Origin: Azolla pinnata
Lineage: Eukaryota; Streptophyta; Polypodiopsida; Salviniales; Salviniaceae
Direction of reading: 5' to 3'
Assembly (NCBI GenBank): GCA_037176905.1
Contig: JBBBWG010006836.1
Coordinates: 1 to 25,946 of the forward strand
DNA: 25,946 bases
The translations under genes were made by a program, and so were the position numbers. Below, one piece after another: positions 1 to 9,200 of the stretch. The notes under the pieces are model-generated. The model was given only the letters and a program-made list of their open reading frames with translations, had not been told where the DNA came from and did no database searches. How positions within the stretch are numbered: position 1 is the stretch's first letter; every line of letters starts with the position of its first letter.

Positions 1-30
1 ATATATATACATGTATGTATGTATATGCAT

Positions 31-615
31 GTATATATATATGGATTAGATTATATTTGTGGTTGGAGCCATGGGCAACTACGTCCAAATTCCGTGGCTA
101 GAGTGTATTTTGATGTGGATGATGGTGGGAAGGAAGTAGGCGCGAGCAATGGCGCCATATTGTTGATGAGGCATCGAGTCAGCCGCCCAGCAGCAGCATC
201 ATCGTCACGTAGAGATGGCATCAGTTTTCGCAGCAATATATTTCTATGATATAGACTGTAGCGACGTGCAGTAGCGCCAGGTGGTGCGAGCGCATGACTG
301 GTGCATCGGAATCTGTAGGCAGAGATATATATACATATATATAAGCAGCTCGCCCATGGCCGGCCAGCAGCAGCATTTAGCAGCAGCTGTAATTTAGTTT
401 GACTCCATCAGCAGGCAGCTAGCTGTAGGTGGCGGATCATATTCAAACAGATTAGGAATTAGCGGTGCAACTGCATCAGGCGTGAGAGAAGATCAGATCA
501 GGCTTTAGGAGAATATCGATCGATCCGATCCGATCGATTCGATCGATCATATATAGTGGAGCAAAATCGGCGCTTGCAATAAAAACAAGGGAGCGTATCG
601 GAAGAAGTTAGCGGA
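31..615 (+). promoter_or_regulatory. Upstream/promoter region of PME copy A with candidate TATA box
   Basis: This stretch matches the region upstream of copy B (about 16117-16603) with small insertions and deletions, so it was carried along in the duplication. An AT-rich run at 325-346 ends in TATATATAAG and is the best TATA-box candidate. It would give a 5' UTR of roughly 240 bases. A GATC-rich tract (about 514-549) and the motif TAATTTAGTTTGACTCCAT (about 391-409) are shared by both copies. No transcript evidence is available, so the transcription start is inferred. Confidence 0.45.
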
Positions 616-3600
616 ATGGCGGCGGCGCAGCTGGTGCAAGCGATGGGCCGGGGCCGTGTGGTACTACAGTGGGGGGTGCTGATCATCGTGGCATCGGCGC
701 AGATCGCGGGCGCAGTAGAAGTGCCGGGCATAGGACCGAGTCAGAGCAGCAGCATTAATGGCCCAAACCCTAGCATTAATGGCCCAAACCCTAGCATTAA
801 TGGCCCAAACCCTAGCATTAATGGCACTAGCATCAGCATTAATGGCACTAGCATCAGCATTAATGGCGCTAGCATCGGCATTAATGGCACTAGCATCGGC
901 ATTAATGGCAGCAGCTTGCTAGGGTGGGTGGAGCGCGAGGTGGGGAGGTATCGGCCCGATCCGACGGAGGGCGACGTGGGCGACGAGGACCATCTGCCGA
1001 GGCGGCCGATCGGGTTCGACGACCGCGTGTTCTTCGGGCAAACCCTCGAGAGCCTCGTGGAAGCGTCGTCGAAGCCAGCCGTGCTCGCGGCGGGGCGCTT
1101 CCTGAAGAAGCGTGGACTCGTAAGTGTGAACGCGACGAAGCCGCCGGCCGGTGTGAACGCGACGGGCGCCTGCGGCACGGGGATCAGCAGGATCATCGTC
1201 GTGGCCAAGGACGGGTCCGGGCGGTTCCGCACGGTGCAGGCCGCGGTCGACTCGGTGGCGATCCCCAACACGCGGCGCGTTCTCATCTACGTCAAGAAGG
1301 GCATCTACAATGAGAAGGTGAGCATTCCCGCGGGCAAGGACCTGATCACGCTGAAGGGCGAGAGCCCCGTGCTGACCTTCATCCAGTGGAACGACACCGC
1401 GTCCACACTTGGGCCCGGTCGCCAACCCCTCGGCACCTACGGCAGCGCCTCCGTCTCCGTCCACGCCAACTCCTTCATCGCCCTCGACATCTCCTTCAAG
1501 GTAAATATCCCAACCCAGCCTGTCGTCGTCATCAATCATCAATCATCATCGTCATCATCATCATCATCATCATCATCCCGCCTGTGATCATCATCGGCAT
1601 CGATTGATCCCTTGGATCTAAGTCCGCACTCATTCGAGTCCTCCAACATTCGGATGGGTCCGCATTTTATCGAGGCAAAATTCTTGGATCAGCACCAGCA
1701 CGCTTGCTGTGCTGCAAAAGGATGGAAACGATAGTTGTTTCACGAAATCTAGACTTTGTACAAGCTCTTCGAATCATTTTGATCGATCACCTACGCCTCT
1801 TTAATCTCCTTTGTTGTTGATGCAATACCAATTTCTATGCATTGCCTGAGTAATGGAAGTTCGATTCGAGGAGGTTAGATATTAACAAAAATAATAAATA
1901 AGAGCGATACAAACCGGTTGATGAGGGAAGCTAAAAAATGAAAGAAAAAAAAAACTTACTTTTAAGTGACTTCTCAAATAAGTCCATCCCTTGGACATTA
2001 AGTCCGCATAAAAGTCCGAGTATCAACTTGCGGACTTATCCAAGGGATTATAACAATTCATCCATTCATCAATCTCTCCACTATATTCTCTTTAGATTGA
2101 AAATCTCTCGAGATTAAATCCATAGTGTCCTTTTATCTCGATTTGTTTTTTCTCATTTCTTGTACTTTGCAAATTAGAAAGATAGGAAAGTTACCAAAGA
2201 ACGCCTAACAAATTTATTAATTACATTTTGACACTTACTAAAATAAAAGATTATATATTAAAGTCTAGCTCATTGAAATTTGACACGTTCTCTTACTAAG
2301 CGCTTCCATCTATCTCTTCTCATGTTCATTAATTTATAGTCCTACTTCTATTTACTAATTTGCTTCTTACTTCCTTTTGTTGTTTACAAATCGATTCCCT
2401 TATCGTATTCAATTTACACAGGTTAGAATCTAATGAATAATGGGTTTAGGGTTTAGGCCGGTTTATGGTTAAATATCTAATTAATTTGATGGCACATGAT
2501 GATAGAACACGGCTCCGCACCCACCTGCTGGCGCTGTGGGCCGGCAGGCCGTGGCCCTCATGATTGAGGGCGATAGGGCTGCCTTCTATCGCTGTAACTT
2601 CTACGGTGCCCAGGACACGCTCTACGACAAGCAAGGCCGGCATTACTACTACAACAGCTACATCGAGGGCTCCGTCGACTTCATCTTCGGCGACGCACGC
2701 TCCCTCTTCGTTGTACGTACAATCTCATGATCAGCGGTGTCTAGCTATATACATCAATACGTGTTAGCCCTTTAGTACGAAAAACCAAGACTATCCAAAG
2801 TTGGGTCGAATAGAGTTATGGATAACAATATGTAACATGATCTACATATAGATATCGTACAACTATATGCTCGAATATGTATGAGGTGTGGTGGGTATGT
2901 CAGAACTTGACACCTGTTTGATCTTGATCTTCCAATCTTGCGGGCCGGCGTTGACATAATATAATTGATGTTGCAGAAATGCCAACTGCACTCCATCGCC
3001 AACCCGTACGGCTCCATATCCGCGCAGAAGCGGTCATTCCCCACATCTAACACCGGCTACTCCTTCGTCTCCTGCGTCGTTAGCGGCTCCGGCTACATCT
3101 TCCTCGGCCGCACATGGGGTCCCTACTCCAGAGTTATCTTCTCCTACACCTTCCTCTCCAGCATCATTCGGCCCGAGGGCTGGGATGACTTCGGCGTCGC
3201 TCTCAACCAGAAGTGAGTACTAACGTATCCGCTCTAATACATAGTGCCTGCCTATTTAGGGCATTCTACTAGAGAGGCCATTGTGACAATAGAGAAAGAA
3301 AGAAAGAAATAAAGATATATTAACGTATAGTAAGACCAAGATTTGGCCCATAAAAGACAAAAGACACAACAATGAGATGTGTACCCAATCATCCAAAGTA
3401 CAAAAGAAAGAAAAAATTATAGTATATATAAAAATATAAACAAATAAAAAAAATATATACATAGAAAGTAAAGAAAGGACATTATATTCTGAATGGCTTT
3501 GAGATATAACACTCTTCTGGTTCATTCTATTCTAATAGGGAGGGCCTTGTATTACACAAGGTGTTCTATTAGAGCGTATACGTTGCTTACTGACCATTGA

Positions 3601-4165
3601 TCAAAACATTCAACGCCAATTGTGCAGGATCGATTACACTGTAAATTCGATCATCATCTGCAAATGAACTAACCAATAGTAATTAGTGCATGATGATACT
3701 GCATTAACAATAGCTACAATATTATATCGCACTGATCACTGCATGATCCTCAACATCACCACCTACTTAGATAACTACAAACAATATCATGCACAAGCAC
3801 TTGATCACACACCACCCAGCTATAAGTGATTTGATGATCCTGTGGTCGTCATCATCTCGCGGCTGCTCACGATCAACAAACATGAGATCATGCATGAGGC
3901 CCGACGCCATGGCTGAACTGACGGCGTACATTGATGATCATAGATTGTAGCAATAATTATGCCTATACTTATGAGAATGTTGATTCAGCTAGTGATCATT
4001 TGCTGCTGTAGGACGGCGTTTTACGGCGAGTACAAATGCTCGGGCCCTGGAGCCAGCCGCACGGGTCGTGTCTCATGGTCCCACCAGCTCACCGATGCGC
4101 AAGCCAAGCCCTTCCTCAGCATCAGCTTCATCGATGGAGGCTTGTGGCTCCCAAAGTGCGTATAA
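616..4165 (+). CDS. Pectinesterase (pectin methylesterase), four exons, intact copy A
   Basis: The enzyme removes methyl esters from cell-wall homogalacturonan, releasing methanol. Exons are 616-1500, 2506-2712, 2977-3212 and 4012-4165. All introns are GT-AG, and the last splits a Lys codon. The product is 493 residues. Residues 1 to about 34 look like a signal peptide with a hydrophobic core near [12 protein letters not shown]. Residues 46-100 are a SING-rich repeat linker. The catalytic domain runs from about 190 to the end. PME motifs are all present: GIYNE (229), QAVAL (Gln309), QDTLY (Gln331, Asp332), DFIFG (Asp353) and LGRTW (Arg409, Trp411). No N-terminal PME-inhibitor domain is recognisable, as in the short-type PMEs such as the Arabidopsis PME53-like group. 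The start ATG has G at +4 and is conserved in copy B. Exons are GC-rich and introns AT-rich. Expression is unknown. Confidence 0.92.
751..915 (+). repeat. Coding minisatellite, eight 21-bp units in PME exon 1
   Basis: Unit boundaries fall at 751, 772, 793, 814, 835, 856, 877 and 898, with the last unit incomplete. Each unit encodes seven residues. Three are SINGPNP, and the rest are variants of SINGTSI ([20 protein letters not shown]). The period is a multiple of three, so copy-number change keeps the frame. The NGT and NGS units create potential N-glycosylation sequons, while the NGP units do not. Copy B has only two SING motifs at this place. Confidence 0.95.
1501..2505 (+). other. Intron 1 of PME copy A
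   Basis: This 1,005-bp intron runs from GTAAAT to ATAG. It opens with a TCA/ATC-rich microsatellite (about 1530-1577). The remainder is AT-rich, and from about 1722 to 2388 it aligns with the intron remnant in copy B (16764-17436). No gene or RNA was recognised in it. Two similar short segments at about 1608-1632 and 1988-2012 (CCCTTGGATC/CATTAAGTCCGCA) form a weak internal repeat. Confidence 0.8.
1530..1577 (+). repeat. (TCA)n microsatellite near the 5' end of intron 1
   Basis: A run of TCA triplets with a few interruptions (GTC, AATC) lies just inside the intron-1 donor. Copy B lacks it because the region is deleted there. Confidence 0.9.
3213..4011 (+). other. Intron 3 of PME copy A
   Basis: This 799-bp intron has donor GTGAGT and acceptor TGTAG. 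It contains an A/G-rich simple tract (about 3291-3316) and AT-rich DNA with no recognisable gene. The matching intron of copy B is shorter because two segments of roughly 90 bp each (around 3719-3810 and 3838-3932 in copy A) have no counterpart there. Confidence 0.8.
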
Positions 4166-5361
4166 TTTCAGATATGATCAGTAGTACTCCGCGCGTCAGC
4201 TTGCGCCGAAGCACATGAATTGTACCATCGATATTATTCGAAACCATCATATTGATCACATTTTATCAGCTAACCTGCACCTATATTAGTTATTCCTTTC
4301 CGGCGATCTTTCCGGGGAAATCGTAGCACAATAATCGTTCTATTACGCAACCTTTAATTATGAAGCTTTAATCATGCGGGCATATTGTTTGCCGGAACAA
4401 ATTAAGCTGCTCAGGTGGATCCCCATCCATCAGCCTCAAACTGAGATGCGATGGTGAATTTGTTACACATCTGGACTGATATGTTCCAGCTTAATCCTAT
4501 TCATCATTCCAAATTTTACGTTGGGACGTGCTCGTTCCCACGTCCAATTATTATAATTCATGCAATCAGACTTTCAACAACAAAAAGTTTCTTCATTCAT
4601 CATCATCCACCATGGAAAATATTGTTCGTTGGTGCTGACAAGCCCAGCCTGGAATTTTAACCATCTCCCAATTCTCTGATTGAATCTACTTGTTATAACC
4701 AAGATTACATTCTCGATCACAATTTATTTGACCTATCGATTTGGCTGCATTAATCTGGAACTCCACCTGACGTAATTTGATCAGCAGCATTTCGAATACC
4801 TTCAATTTGAGTTCTAGTTCGGAAATTCACAAAATTCGAGTAACTGATGCAATCCTTGAGGGGATAATAAGTTGACTTCTCAATAATAGCTTAATGAACA
4901 TCACAAGAAAGGAAAAATGTTTCAGAAACAAGTCCTTAAATATATCTCATTTAATGGATACCTGCAACCTGATTAAGCGATCACCGCTCTAATTATTTTC
5001 TATATTAATCCACATAGCCCATGTGTTAGAGAATACCATGGGCTACTTGGTGCATACGAGTGGATGTGATCTTGAATTTAAAGGGAGTGCTTTTTATATT
5101 AACCGATAATTATGAGCTTTGGTTCATGGTTTAGAGTTTAACTTAGGGCGGGATAATATTTTCTAACCAGCCCGTATGCTTAGTGATCATGGTGCTAATT
5201 TGAGTATTGTATCATTGAAAGGAATGGCAATGACAAACCTAAAACCTTGAAAACCCTAAACCCTAAAATTAGGGGGATCGAGTGTTGGTTTGTTAGAATA
5301 ATACTAATAATAATAATAATATAAGAAATAAAATAAATAAATAATGTAACATGAGGTGTTA
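4166..5361 (+). other. Downstream flank of PME copy A, no gene
   Basis: About 1.2 kb of AT-rich DNA is conserved with copy B (about 24000-25137) at roughly 92% identity in the part counted. It would hold the 3' UTR and polyadenylation site, but no convincing signal could be placed. A short TAA microsatellite lies at about 5297-5320. Similarity to copy B stops exactly where the CACTA-like terminus starts. Confidence 0.75.
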
Positions 5362-5379
5362 CATTACAAGGTATTTGGT
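5362..5379 (+). repeat. Left terminal inverted repeat of the CACTA-like element
   Basis: CATTACAAGGTATTTGGT pairs with the inverted termini at 13987-14003 and 15705-15721, with one to three mismatches and one single-base gap. Confidence 0.65.
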
Positions 5380-5538
5380 CGTTTGCTATAACAGTTTGGC
5401 GCTGTGCCCTAGACGAAACGCGTGTACGTCGCGACAGTGTTTTTTATTATATGCGTCAAATTTTCTGCGAACATATACGCGAACATTGATGCCAATATAT
5501 ACATAACCATATCCACGGACATATATGTGCGAGTTTGA

Positions 5539-6239
5539 TGTTATCGTGTGTCTCTTCACACACGATATGAAACATAACAATTTTATATTAGCTTAACAGT
5601 TTAGTGTGGCGAGATTAAGGTTCGCAAGAGCTTCCAAAAGTATTTTACGGCATGTGAATCGGGCAAGTACGGTAAAAGTTATGGATTAATGAAGCTAGAA
5701 GACTTAGCGAGGCGGGAAAATGCGATATCCCACATGAGCAAGCAAGGTTCAAATCAAACAGAATATAAGCAATCCTTAAAACATAATTTTTATTTGCAAT
5801 TTTCGGGGTGCTCTATAACGCTATGTGCGGGCGACGACTTTCCGTAGTGCTCAGTGCGTCCATGTTTTGTAATTTTTCTAATCTTGGGGATAGTTTGTAA
5901 TCTCTTTTCTATCGTTAATGATTATTATGAGCAAGCAAGGTTCAAATCAAGCAGAATATAAGCAGTCCTTAAAACACAATTTTTATTTGCATTCTTCGGG
6001 GTGCTCTGTAGCGCTATGTGCGGGCGGCGACTTTCTGTAGTGCTCGGTGCGTCCATGTTTTGTAATTTTTCTAATCTTGGGGATAGTTTGTAATCTCTTT
6101 TCTATCGTTAATGATTATTATTAAATTTTATTTATTTGAACTCTTCTGATAAACGAAACGCACGATTCTGGTATTCTCTGGTACGAGGCCCCGGAGTCCT
6201 GCCTCAACTTTCACGTATCCTCGTCGTAATTTCACGACA
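5539..6239 (+). repeat. 5' LTR of the gypsy element
   Basis: The LTR is about 701 bp. Its first ~130 bp and last ~170 bp match the 3' LTR, while the middle does not. A 193-bp tandem duplication occupies 5734-6119 and explains part of the extra length. It ends TTCACGACA, directly before the primer-binding-site candidate. Confidence 0.85.
5734..6119 (+). repeat. 193-bp tandem duplication inside the 5' LTR
   Basis: Unit 1 starts at 5734 and unit 2 at 5927, both with ATGAGCAAGCAAGGTTCAAA. The units differ by roughly a dozen substitutions by eye, so the duplication is not very recent. Only the end of the unit has a counterpart in the 3' LTR. Confidence 0.92.
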
Positions 6240-6243
6240 TCTC

Positions 6244-6261
6244 TGGTGAACCCGACGTGAA
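6244..6261 (+). other. Candidate primer-binding site of the gypsy element
   Basis: TGGTGAACCCGACGTGAA begins four bases after the 5' LTR. It starts with the TGG expected from pairing with a tRNA CCA end. The tRNA could not be assigned with confidence. Confidence 0.5.
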
Positions 6262-6291
6262 ACAAGGCGACATGTTGATACCAAGTGCGGG

Positions 6292-9200
6292 ATGGCTTCA
6301 ACGAGTGGAACTCAAGGAGAGGAATTGACGAAAGGCATGGTGTCCGTCGTGGAATTCATGATGAAGGCGAGAGATCGGGAGGCATTAATCGACAAAGCTG
6401 TCGATCGAACGGTGGTGATAGCTAAACGATTTGGTGGCAACAACATCATGGATTTTCTTGCTATGTATCGGAACGAGATGTAGCAGAGGGATGTCAACGA
6501 TCTGAAGCAGATTTCTAGCTTCAAGCGTGTGGTGGAACCAAGGATCCGCGAGCGCATCATGGAGATCCAAAACGAGCATAGAACCTGGGCGTCGTCTTGA
6601 AGATGCGTCAAGGATGAGTCGCCATACACTAATGAACTAGATCGCGAAGAAAGGGAAGAATCTGTATGCATCGAGAGTGTACGCGGAATTCGATCAGAAA
6701 TACAATCGATTTCTGAGTGTTGATCAACGAGTTCTCGATGGAGATAAAGTCCTGCTGTTCTTGAAGGCGGTGGATACTAAAGATCGGCGAGAATTGGGAA
6801 GCCTTTTGGAGGATGAAACGCAACTAAACGGCTTGGTTGCGGACTGGGTGGCGGTGAAGAAGGCTTGCAGCCGCCTTGACAAGCGTCGACAATGGCTAGA
6901 AGAAGCTGACGTGGAAAGTCCACAAGCGTGGAGAAGGAAGGCGCCTGCCACGATTGAACCGACCAAGCTGATCAATAATGTCGACAAGAAAGCAATCGAG
7001 GAATCTATCATGGAGGAGATATCAAAGAAGTTTGAAGCGATGTCGTTGGCCAACTTAGGTTGACGCGGGCCGAAGGGGAAGGATGCGTATAGATGCGTGT
7101 GGTGCGACAGCTTGGAGCATTCACGAAGGGATTGCGTTGACTTACAAGACGCGATTCGCAAGAACATCGTATACCTGGACAGTAACATGATCCACTCCAG
7201 CGAGACCCGCAAGGCATTGCGGGTGAACTTTGGAAGAGGTGGCCTGAAAAAGATCGTCGAAGAGGAGGATGCAAGGCATGTGGAGGCTATGCACTATGCT
7301 GCATCAGCTGGAATATGCGTTGGAAGAGAGAATCTGAAGACGATCAAGCCTGGAGTTGGATTTTGGCCAACGGTCTTCGAGTGCGAGAAGGGGAAAATCG
7401 ATTCAGAAGACTTGGAGATTGCTAATCGGAATGTGTGACGAGTTACTAGATGGTCGGATCTAGTTGACGATAAAACGAGCTTTGCGGAGGTTGTGTGCGA
7501 AAACTATGAAGCGCTTGTCGAAAAGAAGAGGGAAAGAATTGGTGAAGAAGATGGTACATCCAAGCGACCCATGTTGTAGAGAAAGGACGTTAGGCGGAAC
7601 AAGCGCTGGCTTCCAGGAGTATGGTGGAAGTGTCGGGAAGTCGGTTGATGCTGAGAGAAGATCAGATCTGAAGGAGGAGGCTTTAGATCCGAACTAGTCA
7701 GAGGTGACGGCCAAAGACACGAGAGAGTTGAAGAGAGAGACAAGCACGAAATGGAACTACCATTAACTGAAGTTGGAGCAACCAACTTTGGACGACCATA
7801 CAAGCCTTGTAATTATACCCCTAGGCTAGGGCTCACGCCATTCAAGCATATTACAAATATGGCCCGTCCACTTATGGACAGTGTGAACACGGCCATTAGA
7901 TGCCCGTATTCGACAACCCAACACAAGGAATGCAAGGAAAGAAGACTTGGGTCAACCGGTGATATGAAAAGAAGTTGGCGAACCAAGCATGAGGGATGGT
8001 GGATCGAGCAAACCCGCTCGGATGGATGTGGATGAATCTGCGAGAAAGGGGAGAGAACGAGCGGCACCGACTTACAAGCTAAGGTCGGACATAGAGCAAA
8101 AAACGGACTTGCGGAAGGTTCTTGAGGAGAAAGTTTTAAACATCCTTGTGAGAGCTGCTCGGGATTGCTAAGGAGTTCCATGATACTATTGTGGACCTTA
8201 TTAAGCGGAAGCGACAACAATTGGATGAAGAGGAGGCGAAAACAAGTGCTATAACTATAGTGAGATCCGATGAGGAGGAAGAAGGTGAAGAGGTGATAGC
8301 AGACAACCATTACTCTCGACCTCACTGGGCAAGAGCGACAACGGAGACGCCGGTAAGGATCCATGAGAAGAAAGAGACCATGATCGCCTTGATCAACCAT
8401 GGCTCAGAGATCAACCTCATGTCGACCGAGTTTTACAAGAAAGGGAAGTGGCCGATCAATACCAATCATGGTTGGAAGATTCGAGCGGCGACGAAGGCCG
8501 CGGAGGACTTGTACCGGGCGTGCCCTAACGTGAAGGTTACGATCGGTGACGTGGAGATTGATCAACACTTATTCGTACAAGATTCTGCTTCCCATGTTAT
8601 CATCCTAGGGCAACCGTATATCACGTCATCCCAGATGGAGACCAAATTGTTCGATAATGGAGCAGCCTTCGCGCGAGTCAAGATTCTTGATAGTCGAAGA
8701 TCCGTTCAATTCTTGACGGTGCGAGCCAATCACGAGAGGAACCGAGATAGCCTTGGAGGCGAATCCTCAAATTTTTAGGGCAGACTATTGAAGCGTGGGG
8801 CGCAAATAGTCCGAGAAATCATAAGTCCCACAAGGAAGGAAAGCGCGTGGATTGCAAGGAGAAGCCACATGCGTCACATCTAGTGGCACATGTAAACTAA
8901 CACTACTTAACAGGAAGGATAAGCGTCGGATACAACATGTTGAGAAGATGTTAAAAGAAGAAAACATAATTGAAGAAGATGAGTTCTTGACTCATACTCT
9001 AGAGGAAGCCTCATTTAACGACACCATCGGCAAAATCGAGGACGTCGTGGACTTGAGCTGCCCTCACGATCAACCTGTGAATTCAGTCAACTCCATCAGC
9101 ATGTTCGCCGTCATCGATGAGTATCATCGGGGCAACTTGATGGAGCTACCTAGAGTCAACACAAAATACAAAACGGTGGATAGGAAGATCAAGCCAATTG

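Larger units (their letters stand above)
31..5361 (+). repeat. Segmental tandem duplication, unit A
   Basis: Upstream region, exons 3 and 4, parts of introns 1, 2 and 3, and about 1.2 kb of downstream flank all have direct-orientation counterparts in 16117-25137. The unit is at least 5.3 kb long; its left end may lie before the window. Confidence 0.92.

Noticed and set aside
515-555. GATCGATCGATCC-rich tract as an operator or replication motif
   Set aside because: Simple-sequence variation between the copies (GATCGATTGATCGATC in copy B) fits a microsatellite in the 5' UTR better.
741-1542. Long minus-strand open frames opposite PME exon 1
   Set aside because: They are the antisense of a GC-rich coding exon with a repeat. 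Plus-strand PME motifs explain the open frame.
4451-4660. Open frame of 69 codons with a counterpart at 24238-24465 in unit B, suggesting a conserved small gene
   Set aside because: By eye most of the ~17 base differences change the amino acid and the ends differ. The frame survives only because few indels fell here, so there is no sign of protein-level constraint.
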